DNA of 64,000 nucleotides from Vibrio maerlii (GCF_003415655.1 NZ_QRHC01000007.1:62001-126000); one strand, 5' to 3'. Shown: positions 18,308 through 26,966, counted from the first letter of the stretch. Notes: generated from the letters alone by a model not told the origin. A program made the numbers and translations.

Positions 18308-18348
18308 TTCATCAAAAGTTGATGATAACCCCATCAACTTTTGATGAA
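18308..18348. promoter_or_regulatory. Perfect 17-bp inverted repeat made of two 15-bp palindromes
   Basis: The arms at 18308-18324 and 18332-18348 are exact reverse complements with a 7-nt spacer. Each arm also contains its own palindrome (CATCAA-AAG-TTGATG and CATCAA-CTT-TTGATG), centred 22 bp apart, about two helical turns. It ends 17 nt before the ATG at 18366. It could be a pair of operator sites or an mRNA leader hairpin. Confidence 0.7.
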
Positions 18349-18365
18349 TATAACCAGGACATGTT

Positions 18366-19382
18366 ATGAAAAAACGTAATTTAGGTTTAATCACTCTTTC
18401 TATTTTATTCGCTTGTAACCTATCTGCTGAAGACTCGGTACCGGAGAAAGGCGGTTTTAGTGGGTTCGTAAACGTCGGTGTAGGCGGCGTTTCTGTCAAA
18501 TCTAATGAAGTTGCAGAGTTTGCATTCCAGGATGACCTAAGTGATGATTCAATCTCGGCTTACGGTGAAGCGGATAGCAAAGAAAGCGGTATGGGCATCG
18601 CCGCCGCTGAGCTTTCATACACTTTTGCTGACACTAAAACCCAGCTTTATATCGGTAACCGTTTGGAAGATTACATCCGATTCGATCTATCGACTTTTGC
18701 CGGTATCAGACAAGAAATTAACGATGTAGGTACATTTGGCGCGAGTGTTATTTACACAGCACTTAAAACAGAAGTCTGGGCGGATCCTTTAGCATTAAAT
18801 ACGGAACGAGAAAAAACAGAACGCACAGCTAATGGCTATCGCTTGGTTTGGGATAATATTTACGGATCTGAATTTGAGGTTCGCTATACCTACCGTGATA
18901 TTGAGTTTGATGATGAGAAGAATGGTCAATCTGTCACAAGCTTAACTGATCAAGAAAAAGCGATGCTCAAACGTGGCGGCGATAACTATGAAATTGAAAT
19001 GCGATATCAGTTTACCTCCGACAACAAGCGTCACTCTATCTCACCAGAAATCGCTTACCTTCGTCATGATGCTGAGGGGGATGCAATGGCCTGGGATGGT
19101 ATTTCTGTCGGAGGTACATATATGTATGCCGCTAATGAATGGAACTTTGTGACCAACGTTTATTATGCAACTTTAGAAGCCGATGACATTAACCCGGTGT
19201 TTGACAAAAAAGGGGATAGTCAATTGATGGGTGCAAGTGCGACTTTTTTCTATGATGAACCTTTTGATATGAAGAACTGGAACATGAACCTTGGTGTCGC
19301 TTGGTTTGAAGAAGATAGTGACATCGCCTTCTACGATTCAAGTATTTCTATGGTCACTGCAGGAATGATGTATCGTTTTTAA
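18366..19382 (+). CDS. DUF2860 outer-membrane protein
   Basis: The 338-aa protein has a signal peptide (LGLITLSILFACNLSA), the start motif EKGGFSGFVNVGVGGVSVKSN and the conserved YIGNRLEDYIRFDLSTFAGIRQ segment. It is barrel-like throughout and ends in GMMYRF. These features match the Vibrio DUF2860 family, whose function is not established. AGGAC lies just upstream of the start. It is convergent with a paralogue at 19486-20520. The leader carries both the recurring dyad and the tandem CATCAA palindromes, so it looks tightly regulated. Confidence 0.85.
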   Translation: MKKRNLGLITLSILFACNLSAEDSVPEKGGFSGFVNVGVGGVSVKSNEVAEFAFQDDLSDDSISAYGEADSKESGMGIAAAELSYTFADTKTQLYIGNRLEDYIRFDLSTFAGIRQEINDVGTFGASVIYTALKTEVWADPLALNTEREKTERTANGYRLVWDNIYGSEFEVRYTYRDIEFDDEKNGQSVTSLTDQEKAMLKRGGDNYEIEMRYQFTSDNKRHSISPEIAYLRHDAEGDAMAWDGISVGGTYMYAANEWNFVTNVYYATLEADDINPVFDKKGDSQLMGASATFFYDEPFDMKNWNMNLGVAWFEEDSDIAFYDSSISMVTAGMMYRF

Positions 19383-19430
19383 ACGGAAATGAAGAATCGC
19401 CAAACATGCTGATTTAATTGGTTCGATAAC

Positions 19431-19464
19431 AGAGTGACTCTTGAACAGAGGCACTCTTCTTTTA
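19431..19464. terminator. Terminator between convergent DUF2860 paralogues
   Basis: AGAGTGACTCT and AGAGGCACTCT pair with one mismatch around TGAAC and are followed by TCTTTT on the + strand. Confidence 0.7.
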
Positions 19465-19485
19465 TTAAATTAAATTAATGACTCG

Positions 19486-20520
19486 CTAGAATCGGTAAAG
19501 CATTCCTAAAGACCATTGCTTGATGGAGGAATCATAAAACTCAATATCACTTTGCTCTTCGAGTGCTACTACACCTGTATTTAAATACCAGTTTTCTAGA
19601 TTGAATGGTTCTTGGTAAAATAAAGTTGCACTCAAACCATAACGAACACTGTCACCCTTTTCATTGAATATAGGGTTAACATCATCAAATTCTGTCTTGG
19701 AAAAACTAGTGTTAAAAACGTAGCTCCAACGATCTTTCGTAAAAATGTAGTTTACGTTGATACCAAACTCATCAGAAGAAACTGCGCTTCCATCTCTGTC
19801 TTGTTTAACCACGTGAAGTTGCGGGGCTATCACATGTTTACGAGAGTCAGAACTGAAGGTGTATTTCATGGTTGCTTTATATACATCACCATTTCGATTG
19901 AGCATAGTACGTTGTTGGTCATTTAGATTTGATGACTCGCCACTATGTTCATTCGCAATTTCAATTTCTCGCTTTGAGAACGTCACTTCTAAATTACTGT
20001 CAAGTATGTTGTCCCAGATTAAGCGGTAACCATTACTATCTCTATCTGTGCTAGATCTCTGACTATTAATGGAAAAAGGGTCTTCCCAGACTTCTGCTGC
20101 AACAGAGGTCTTTAGGTAGCTAATCCCAAACGTACCTAGGTTTTCTATTGGTTGCCTGAAACCTGCTCGGGTAGCGAAATCGAAGCTAATATAGTCCTCG
20201 AGGCTATTACCAATAAATACTTTTGTCCCAGTTGATACAAATGTGTAGGCAAGCTCCATTCCAACAAGTGGCGTTGTCGAGGTCGAAGAACTGGAGGGGG
20301 AGCCTAATGATTGAATTGATTCGTTCTCGAAGTCTATCGTAGAAAAGTCAGAGATGGTGTTGGACTCTACATTGGTCAGTCCTGCACCCACGTTAAGGTG
20401 TCCACTAAAACCTCCTTCTTCATCGATTGAATCGGTGGCATAGAGCTGATGTGATACAAGGAGTCCGATGCTTATTATTACGTTTTTTTTTCGGTGTGGC
20501 TTTAACTGCGTTAGTAGCAT
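19486..20520 (-). CDS. DUF2860 outer-membrane protein, paralogue
   Basis: The 344-aa protein is co-linear with its convergent neighbour: EEGGFSGHLNVGAGLTNVESN, VFIGNSLEDYISFDFATRAGFRQ, the EVWEDPFSINSQR versus EVWADPLALNTER region, and the terminal GMLYRF. A signal peptide (NVIISIGLLVSHQLYA) is present. A Ser/Thr-rich insert (SPSSSSTSTTPL) differs from the sister. A degenerate dyad-like sequence (20549-20564) lies only 28 nt upstream of the start. Confidence 0.85.
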   Translation of the reverse strand: MLLTQLKPHRKKNVIISIGLLVSHQLYATDSIDEEGGFSGHLNVGAGLTNVESNTISDFSTIDFENESIQSLGSPSSSSTSTTPLVGMELAYTFVSTGTKVFIGNSLEDYISFDFATRAGFRQPIENLGTFGISYLKTSVAAEVWEDPFSINSQRSSTDRDSNGYRLIWDNILDSNLEVTFSKREIEIANEHSGESSNLNDQQRTMLNRNGDVYKATMKYTFSSDSRKHVIAPQLHVVKQDRDGSAVSSDEFGINVNYIFTKDRWSYVFNTSFSKTEFDDVNPIFNEKGDSVRYGLSATLFYQEPFNLENWYLNTGVVALEEQSDIEFYDSSIKQWSLGMLYRF

Positions 20521-20829
20521 GTTGGTTTAACTCTGCTGTCGTTTTCAGCAAGTAAATGAAACGCCGTATAACGGTATTGATTTAGCCAGAAATACGGTAT
20601 CGAACTACATACTGAGGTGTTGAATACGGTGTGTATTTAAGCAATGGTTAAGTGGATAGGGTTCATTTTTTGAGAGTTATAAAAGTGGCAGTGATAGTTG
20701 ATTCTCAAAAGGTGAATGCGGAATGGTATTTGAGGAAGCAAGCTCGTGGAAGTAGTGCTAATGCATCTGAATGGTTGGGCTAGACTAATGATGTTGAGTT
20801 TTATTAGTCAGCCCTTTTTACATTGGAGG
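20521..20829. other. 309-bp gap with an orphan + strand terminator
   Basis: Both flanking genes read on the minus strand. The gap still carries a hairpin (20777-20789 with 20803-20814; GGGCT/AGCCC plus GACTAAT/ATTAGTC) followed by TTTTT on the + strand. No ORF is evident. A small + strand transcript ending there is possible. Confidence 0.4.
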
Positions 20830-21642
20830 TTAGGTTCGAAATTTTGATAAAAATAGAGTTATTTCGTCAGAAGTGACGGGACTGTTAAGATATTCTCCTT
20901 GTATATAATCAACGCCACATATTTCTAGAATCTCCTTTTGAAATTTGTATTTTACTCCATCAGCGGAAACTTGAAGACCAAGCCTATGAGCTAAATTAGT
21001 GAGTTGACTAAGTATTTCTTTGTGCTTTTCTGAGTATGCGATTTTTTGAGTGACTTCTTTATCAATCCTCACTTCATCAAATTTAATCGATGACAGTGCA
21101 CTCAGAGCGGTTGAATCGCCGCCGAAGTTGGAAAGGCATAGTCTAACGCCCATTAAATTTAAGGACGCAAGGCTGCACAGTAAATCCTTGTTTCCCATGT
21201 CGCTGTGATCTGGATAGACATTGATTGTTAGTCGCTGTGGTTCGATCTTGTGTTTTTCTAATGCCTCATGAACATAAGAAGGACACCAGTTGTTCATTAA
21301 CAAAGCTGCTGGGGTGTTAATTGAAATGCTGAATCGCTTGCCGATCTTATCCCACTCTGCACAATCTTTGAGTGAACAATCAACGGATTTTTCGAACACC
21401 TTGAATGCTGATAATTTATAACTCCCTTTACATTGATACCGATGAGCTAGATGTGCGCTATCTCTATGGACGAAGAAAACGCTTGGCTCAATGCTGAACA
21501 CTTCACTAGTTTGGATATTAACTTTAGGTATATATTTAAGCTCCAAATTTGAGCTCTTTTTCTCGTCATTTGCCAAAATTTCATCTAAATGAATTTTGCT
21601 GACTATATTCCCTTGATTAAAAAAATCATTGGTCGAGTTCAT
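20830..21642 (-). CDS. Degenerate EAL-domain protein
   Basis: The 270-aa protein has an EAL fold but lost its catalytic motifs. The EAL signature is SIEPSV (EPS at 52-54), the DDFG loop is LSNFGG, the EGVE loop is ADGVK, and QGYxFS is QGEYLNSP. The VRIDKE lysine region remains. Hydrolysis of c-di-GMP is therefore unlikely; a binding or protein-contact role is possible. There is no membrane segment. Translation may be controlled by a hairpin over its ribosome site (21650-21678), and a dyad motif lies 64 nt upstream. Confidence 0.85.
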   Translation of the reverse strand: MNSTNDFFNQGNIVSKIHLDEILANDEKKSSNLELKYIPKVNIQTSEVFSIEPSVFFVHRDSAHLAHRYQCKGSYKLSAFKVFEKSVDCSLKDCAEWDKIGKRFSISINTPAALLMNNWCPSYVHEALEKHKIEPQRLTINVYPDHSDMGNKDLLCSLASLNLMGVRLCLSNFGGDSTALSALSSIKFDEVRIDKEVTQKIAYSEKHKEILSQLTNLAHRLGLQVSADGVKYKFQKEILEICGVDYIQGEYLNSPVTSDEITLFLSKFRT

Positions 21643-21649
21643 GAGGTTT

Positions 21650-21678
21650 AACCTTAGATTGAAGAAATATCTAAGGTT
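21650..21678 (-). promoter_or_regulatory. Leader hairpin covering the EAL ribosome-binding site
   Basis: AACCTTAGAT and ATCTAAGGTT form a perfect 10-bp stem directly upstream of ATG 21642. The only Shine-Dalgarno-like AAGG lies inside the 3' arm, so the folded mRNA would hide it. Confidence 0.6.
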
Positions 21679-21706
21679 ATTATTGCCATCTCCTGGCTTT
21701 TAAATA

Positions 21707-21722
21707 CTGGAACATTTACTAG
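21707..21722. promoter_or_regulatory. Dyad motif (reverse) CTAGTA-AATG-TTCCAG
   Basis: Read on the minus strand, 64 nt upstream of the EAL start. It survives beside the IS element. Confidence 0.5.
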
Positions 21723-21796
21723 CGAAGAAGAGCCTAACTACTAGTTCATAAATCAAATTGATTTGGTGATCAGCTCCAGCCAGACTGGACAGCGCA

Positions 21797-22668
21797 TTAA
21801 GCGACATATTGTTTTTCAAAGTAAACTGGGCTTAGATACCCAAGGGCACTGTGCCTTCTTGTTCGATTATAATCAACTTCGATGTACTCAAAAAGTGCTT
21901 GGCGCATCTCTTCTCGCGTCATCATCGGCTCGTATTGGACGGCTTCTACTTTCATTGAGTGGAAGAAGCTTTCAACACAAGCGTTATCCCAACAATTTCC
22001 CTTCCTGCTCATACTTTGTTTTAGGTTATGGGCTGCAATTAAGTCTCGGTAATCTTTTGAACAATACTGGCTACCTCTATCGCTATGGATAATCACACCC
22101 TGTGGCATACCTCTACGGAATAATGCCATTGATAGCGCATCACCGACCAGAGTGGCCGTCATTCTAGTGTTCATTGACCAACCAACGACTTGCCGTGAGT
22201 ATAAGTCGATGACAACAGCTAAATACATCCAACCTTCGCTTGTCGTTAGATAGGTAATATCTCCAGCCCATTTTTGATTCGGTGCTGTCGCATTAAAGTC
22301 TTGCTCAAGCAAGTTAGGGGCAACAGGAAGCTTATGCTTACTGTCTGTCGTACATTTAAACTTACGGGCGGCTTTCGCGACTAAGTTCTGGCGCTTCATA
22401 CTTGCAGCAATGGTTTTTACATCATGCTTATTCCCATTCTCTTCAAGTTCTTTTTGAATACGCCTTGCACCATCGCGTTCCTTTTTATTAACAAAGACAT
22501 CTAGAACCTTGCTATCAAGCTGCTTGCGGTGCTCGTTGCGTTGAGTGACTTAATGGCGATGATTAATCCATTAATAAAACCCACTTCGAGAAACCCCAAA
22601 CACCTTAGCCATACGGACAATCCTATATTGCATCAGGTGTTCGAGCATAAACTCATAACAATCTACTT
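21797..22668 (-). pseudogene. IS3-family transposase OrfB, broken by two stop codons
   Basis: The frame begins in the OrfA end (KVDCYEFMLEHLMQYRIVRM) and contains SRSGFY. In-frame TAA codons then occur at 22571-22573 and 22550-22552. Reading continues in the same frame to a complete rve/DDE core (WAGDITYLTTSEGWMYLAVV, HSDRGSQY, SMSRKGNCWDNACVESFF). The part after ATG 22399 is 200 codons open, but the N-terminal HTH region is severed. The element is probably not self-mobile. Confidence 0.8.
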
Positions 22669-22947
22669 TAGATTTTTCGCGAAGTAGGTGGCGGCCTTTT
22701 TTACGATATCTAGCTCTTCAGCTTGCTCAGCCAGTAATCGTTTGAGTTTGGCATTTTCAGTGGCGAGTTCTCTTTCTCTGTCGCTACTCTTCGCATCTTT
22801 CTTAACGGCTTTTCGCCACCCATAGATTTGAGATTCATAAAACGATAGTTGTCGTGCAGCAGCAGCGACTCCGACTTTTTCAGCCAACTTAAGTGCTTCG
22901 GCTTTAAATTCAGGAGCATGTTTGTTTCGTGTTTTCTTGGTTGTCAT
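22663..22947 (-). CDS. IS3-family transposase OrfA
   Basis: The 94-aa protein has an HTH_8-type DNA-binding region (KHAPEFKAEALKLAEKVGVAAAARQLSFYESQIYGWRKA) and a leucine-zipper-like tail (ERELATENAKLKRLLAEQAEELDIVKKA). It ends at FAKNLK. The A-rich run there (GCGAAAAATC) is the usual place for -1 frameshifting into OrfB. It is intact, unlike OrfB. Confidence 0.85.
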   Translation of the reverse strand: MTTKKTRNKHAPEFKAEALKLAEKVGVAAAARQLSFYESQIYGWRKAVKKDAKSSDRERELATENAKLKRLLAEQAEELDIVKKAATYFAKNLK

Positions 22948-23009
22948 TGTCCACCTTGTTAGTGATTGTACTCACTTAACGCAGTGTCTAAAACTGATGG
23001 TGCGGATCA

Positions 23010-23207
23010 GTTTTGGAAGAGCAGGGTATCATTGATGATAAACTCGTGGACTTTATTGCGACATTGGGAATGACTGCACGAAATGAAGGTATGCTCATCC
23101 GATTCAAGGTATTCACTACTGAGATTGATGAATTAACTATGGAGCGTTTATCAGGTCATCCCGTAATTAAAGATATTTCACCTGACGATAAGAAGCATGC
23201 GCTGTAG
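23010..23207 (+). pseudogene. Gene fragment truncated by the IS element
   Basis: A 60-odd codon frame runs out of the IS end (EEQGIIDDKLVDFIATLGMTARNEGML...SPDDKKHAL). It has no start codon with a ribosome site, and in-frame upstream codons lie in the IS. It looks like the C-terminal part of an unknown soluble protein. The matching N-terminal part is not on the other side of the IS. Confidence 0.4.
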
Positions 23208-23659
23208 CCTAGGGGCTGCGCTATTTTAAAGTCTCTGTGAAAGTACCCAGAAGAACCGATACTATTGGCAATTCATAACTCGGAATTGCCCCATTGCGTG
23301 TTACTAGCCTCATGCGAACGTGGCTAAAAATAGAGTATGAAGATCCCTAACCCATCTCCAGGTATTTGAAAAGTATGATGAATATAAGAAGGCTAATGGT
23401 TGCGGTGAGAACTGATGTATCGTTATCAAGGAGAAACTTGATTAACGGAAGAATCGACATGAAAAAGCTGTTAGAAATAGTTATTTCTAACAGCTTTTTA
23501 GCTTAACGGCCTGTTATTTGACTGGCCTTTTGCACTATTTTTTACTAGCCATCAGGCATTACTAAGTCCAAATCTTAGTTTATTTGGAACCTGAAATTTC
23601 CCACCAATCACAGCGAAAAAAACAGCACGCAAGGCAACTGCCTCTAGCAATTGAGGAAA
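23208..23659. other. 452-bp intergenic region with a strong hairpin
   Basis: No gene is seen. A perfect 17-bp stem (23462-23478 with 23483-23499, loop AGTT) begins with AAAAAGCTG and ends in CAGCTTTTT, a good bidirectional terminator. Confidence 0.6.
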
Positions 23660-24976
23660 TTAGTCAATTTGAGGGTTAAGAATTTCGTTATAGTTTCCAT
23701 CAATCAGTGTTGAATATTGGTAGATACCATAACCTACGCTTCCAGCAGTTGTTAGTGAACCAGAACCGTCAACATTCATACCATATTGACCATGACAACC
23801 CTTCTGGATCGCGAGCCCACTAACACCGAGATCCCAATCAAAGGTACTTGTTGTAGTAAGGTCTTCACCGACTTGGAACGTTGAAGAGTTTTCACAGTTT
23901 AGTGTACCTGTTGTTAGAGCACCTTCAGCAGTAAATGAACTAGTGTTTGTAATATTGAGTTCACCATTCGTACCGATGTTTACGCTGCCCCATACCGCGA
24001 TGCGAGAGTTACCCCAAGCCTCTACCAAATCGGTTGCATCAAGTGAATCAGCTTCGATCACAGAGCCTTGCTCAGCAATAACCTCATCTGCATTTAGTGC
24101 ATTGACATAGATGAATGTATTACCAATTGCTTCAACTCTATCGAAGCTTACTAATGTGCTATCGACAAGAAGTGAAGAGTTAACATCCCCTCTTATATAA
24201 AGTCCATCACCATCTACGCCATCTTTAATATCGACTGTTGAGTTACGCTTTGCGTGTATCGCTACATTACCAATAGAGCCAGAGTTAATGCGCAGGTACG
24301 CAGTATTTAGATCGATATTTGGCGCGTATTCATCACCATCTAACGGTGGTAGATTTGAAAATGTGACGTCATCTAAGCGAACTGATGAGCTATTACGTGC
24401 GGCAATACCACTTACAAGCGTAATATTTTCAAGGCGAACATTAGATTGAGCGTCAATGAAGAAGGACTCTGGATCTTCGACACTAATCGCATTAATAATT
24501 GCTGTACCATCACCAACGATCTTGATATCACCTCGATCGATATAAGCGCCATTACACGTCCCTGATAGATTAAAGGTTGTACGAGTCGATGCATTGCGGG
24601 CATTTTCAAGCGCATCGTATAAAGCACTAACACCGTCAGTATCACAATCAATACCTACAGTTGTATATGGGTTACTTGCACCGCCATCATTACCGCCACC
24701 TTGGTCTTCCAGTGTCTCGACACGAGTTCTTAAATCATCGACATCATCATAGAGGCCACCTACATCATCATAGAGTGTGCCAACCTCGCCGTCGATTCTT
24801 GTGACAGTTGTATCTAAGCTTGTTGCTTTATCATCTAGGTAAGTAAAGTTGGCGTTAACTTCACTTGCCTTAGCCGCAGTGCCAGATGAAAAGGTGTTTG
24901 GAACAGCAGCATATGCGCTGACGGTTAAAATCTGACTGATCGCTGTAGCCAACACGACTTTATTCATTGTTTTCAT
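23660..24976 (-). CDS. Secreted coiled-coil plus beta-helix protein, unknown
   Basis: The 438-aa protein has a signal peptide (VVLATAISQILTVSAYA). A short coiled coil follows with heptad-like LYDDVGGLYDDVDDLRTRVETLEDQ (about 50-95) and a GGGNDGG linker. After it comes a long run of short repeats rich in Asn, Ser and Val (LRINSGSIGNVAIHAKRNSTVDIK, LNITNTSSFTAEGALTTGTL) typical of right-handed parallel beta-helices. It resembles surface or fibre-like proteins. It lies 38 bp downstream of the calcium-repeat lipoprotein gene in the same direction, so the two probably form an operon. Confidence 0.7.
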   Translation of the reverse strand: MKTMNKVVLATAISQILTVSAYAAVPNTFSSGTAAKASEVNANFTYLDDKATSLDTTVTRIDGEVGTLYDDVGGLYDDVDDLRTRVETLEDQGGGNDGGASNPYTTVGIDCDTDGVSALYDALENARNASTRTTFNLSGTCNGAYIDRGDIKIVGDGTAIINAISVEDPESFFIDAQSNVRLENITLVSGIAARNSSSVRLDDVTFSNLPPLDGDEYAPNIDLNTAYLRINSGSIGNVAIHAKRNSTVDIKDGVDGDGLYIRGDVNSSLLVDSTLVSFDRVEAIGNTFIYVNALNADEVIAEQGSVIEADSLDATDLVEAWGNSRIAVWGSVNIGTNGELNITNTSSFTAEGALTTGTLNCENSSTFQVGEDLTTTSTFDWDLGVSGLAIQKGCHGQYGMNVDGSGSLTTAGSVGYGIYQYSTLIDGNYNEILNPQID

Positions 24977-25014
24977 GGTTTAATCCTTATATATCCATAT
25001 TTGAGTACAGGCGG

Positions 25015-26397
25015 TTATTGCCAGTTACTTTCGTCCCAGTTTGTGTTGTCCCAAGTAAATTCAGTATTGATATCACACGCATCACCGATACCATCCAAGT
25101 CACTATCGGCTTGATCGTTGTTGGCAACTGTTGGGCAGTTATCTATGTTGTTGTCGATGCTATCGTTATCTGAATCACCCGAACGGGTATCGTCGTTAGG
25201 GTAATCGTCATCTAGGTTATCGTAGCCATCGTTATCAGAGTCACCAGAGCGAGTATTGTCGTTAGGAAACTCATCATCATCATTGGTGTAGCCATCATTG
25301 TCGGTATCGTTGGGGTATTGGTCGGTTAAGTCATCAATACCATCATTATCTCCATCACCGATACGAGTGTTATCGTTTGGATACTCATCGTTGTCGTTGG
25401 TGTAACCATCGTTGTCGGTATCATTTGGATATTCATCTTCTTGGTTATCACCTAGGCCATCGTTGTCGTTATCTGCCCATTCGTCTGAGTTAGTAGGGAA
25501 TTGGTCGATGTCGTTATTGTAGCCATCGTTATCGGTATCGTTAGGGTGTGGATCAGCCTTGTTATCACCTAATCCATCGTTATCGGCATCTACCCATTCA
25601 TCAGCATTGTCAGGATATTCATCATCAATATCTTTGACGCCATCGCCATCGCGGTCTTCGATGACTATAGGCTCTTTCTCATCAAGCTCTTGTTTAATCT
25701 CTTCTGAAGTCTGACTATCATCAACGGTGTCTAGAACCTGCTTTATTTCCTCATTAACACCAGCAACGATGATGGTGAATTTTCCTGCTTCAGAACTGCC
25801 TGGTTGGGATACTTTTTGCAGTTCTTCAGGGTCAGTTGGTAGTGCACCTTGCTCAACTATTTGTTCAGCAGCATAAGCCGCTTTTGAAGCACCACCGTCA
25901 ATAAAGTCACCGAGTACATCGTCAGCTTTAATGCCTAGCTGAGTTGCAACTTGTTGAACCGCAGTATCTTTATCAAGAGTTGGGTCTTGTTTTAGAGCAT
26001 TGTGCACAACAGTGGAAAGAGGTGTGACCGCTGTTTCTCCTGCGGGTGCAGACATGACATAAGCTTCCGTTACAGGACCTTGATCTTCATCGATGGTTTG
26101 CCCAGCAATGGCTTGGACAACGATAGGGTACTGAGTTGGGTCAGCAATCCCTGACACATTAAGTTCAGCGACACCGCCAGTGCCTGAGAAAGCATTAGGC
26201 TCTCCATCATCTAAGAGGTAGTTGTTGTTTAAATCGAGCCATACTTGAGCATTTTGCAGGTAGCCATCGATTGCCGTCACGTTGTACGGCACAGGATCAG
26301 AAGAACTCTGATTGGAGGAGCTATCGCTGTCGCTACATCCTGTAGTTACAGCGATACTAATTAACCCGAAGGCTAGCAATATCTTGTTATGCTTCAT
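25015..26397 (-). CDS. Lipoprotein with thrombospondin type 3 calcium repeats
   Basis: A lipoprotein signal (LLAFGLISIAVTTGC) is followed by a Ser/Asp linker. An N-terminal domain of about 190 residues follows (YNVTAIDGYLQNAQVWLDLNNNYLLDDGEPNAFSG, a carboxypeptidase-regulatory-like start). About eight to ten TSP3-type Asp-rich repeats (DSDNDGYDNLDDDYPNDDT and similar) come next, and the protein ends in a short Trp-rich tail, NTNWDESNWQ. It should be outer-membrane-anchored and bind many calcium ions. The start at 26397 (MKHNKI) has GGATATAG upstream; the in-frame ATG at 26409 has none. Confidence 0.82.
   Translation of the reverse strand: MKHNKILLAFGLISIAVTTGCSDSDSSSNQSSSDPVPYNVTAIDGYLQNAQVWLDLNNNYLLDDGEPNAFSGTGGVAELNVSGIADPTQYPIVVQAIAGQTIDEDQGPVTEAYVMSAPAGETAVTPLSTVVHNALKQDPTLDKDTAVQQVATQLGIKADDVLGDFIDGGASKAAYAAEQIVEQGALPTDPEELQKVSQPGSSEAGKFTIIVAGVNEEIKQVLDTVDDSQTSEEIKQELDEKEPIVIEDRDGDGVKDIDDEYPDNADEWVDADNDGLGDNKADPHPNDTDNDGYNNDIDQFPTNSDEWADNDNDGLGDNQEDEYPNDTDNDGYTNDNDEYPNDNTRIGDGDNDGIDDLTDQYPNDTDNDGYTNDDDEFPNDNTRSGDSDNDGYDNLDDDYPNDDTRSGDSDNDSIDNNIDNCPTVANNDQADSDLDGIGDACDINTEFTWDNTNWDESNWQ
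25120..25640 (-). repeat. Coding tandem repeats (TSP3 units)
   Basis: Units of roughly 60-75 bp with recurring GTTATC(A/G)GAGTCACC and CCATCGTT(A/G)TC words encode the Asp-rich repeats. Repeat number may vary between strains. Confidence 0.6.
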
Positions 26398-26409
26398 TTC
26401 TATATCCAT

Positions 26410-26966
26410 TAAATTGTTGCACTAGCAAACAGACATAGAAATTAAGTACATATAACACAATTATCAACAGTGTGATGTTTATACAAAAAAAAGGGAGGGA
26501 AATTTTATGGATTGGCGTTTACATTAGTTTTATCAATATGTTAACTAATTATCATTCAAGTATTTTATAAATGTCACTTTACTTATTAATCAATAACTTA
26601 AATTAGGTAAGCTTTTTGTGTTTAATTTATGTTACTGAGACTTGAATCACATTCTTCTGTAAAGTGAATTATCACTGATTACTGTGTGTCCACTGATATT
26701 TAAGATGAAAGTTGTCGATACGGCTCCCTTCTCGAAGAGCTATATCTAACTCAACAGTGTCCAATTATGAGTTGAACGAAGCCGCTCCGCGGCTGTGATC
26801 ACCAACTGTATGGAGGTACTAGCAATCCTTGAACACAGAATTTGTGTCAAGTTGTTGAATCGTTTACTTGCCGATATGAGTAGTGATTTTAGCCTCACAG
26901 CGAGCAGCGCCCGCAGTGAGGATTTGTGTTATAAGCGAGCGTCACCTGTGAACACAGGTATTTATC
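26410..26966. other. 557-bp intergenic region, no clear gene
   Basis: The left part is AT-rich and probably holds the promoter for the lipoprotein operon. The right part (26690-26966) has a different composition and several short inverted repeats (CCTCAC...GTGAGG at 26894-26923, CCTGTG-AA-CACAGG at 26946-26959). It looks like decayed DNA. Confidence 0.4.

Larger units (their letters stand above)
21767..23009 (-). mobile_element. Degenerate IS3-family insertion sequence, about 1243 bp
   Basis: Imperfect terminal inverted repeats start TGATCAGCTCCAGCC at 21767 and TGATCCGCACCATCA (reverse strand) at 23009; about 23 of 35 positions match. Between them are OrfA (HTH) and a DDE OrfB in the -1 frame, as in IS3-family elements. 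OrfB carries two nonsense codons. I see no target duplication at the flanks, so the copy is old or rearranged. Confidence 0.8.

Noticed and set aside
20549..20564. CAAGTAAATGAAACGC as a dyad site for the second DUF2860 gene
   Set aside because: The right half does not match and it is only 28 nt from the start, unlike the other sites.
23460..23507. Tiny ORF MKKLLEIVISNSFLA
   Set aside because: It is exactly the perfect terminator hairpin read as codons, with no ribosome site.
26690..26966. Integron attC-like or CRISPR-like structure
   Set aside because: Short inverted repeats are present but there is no repeat-spacer regularity and no attC core sites.
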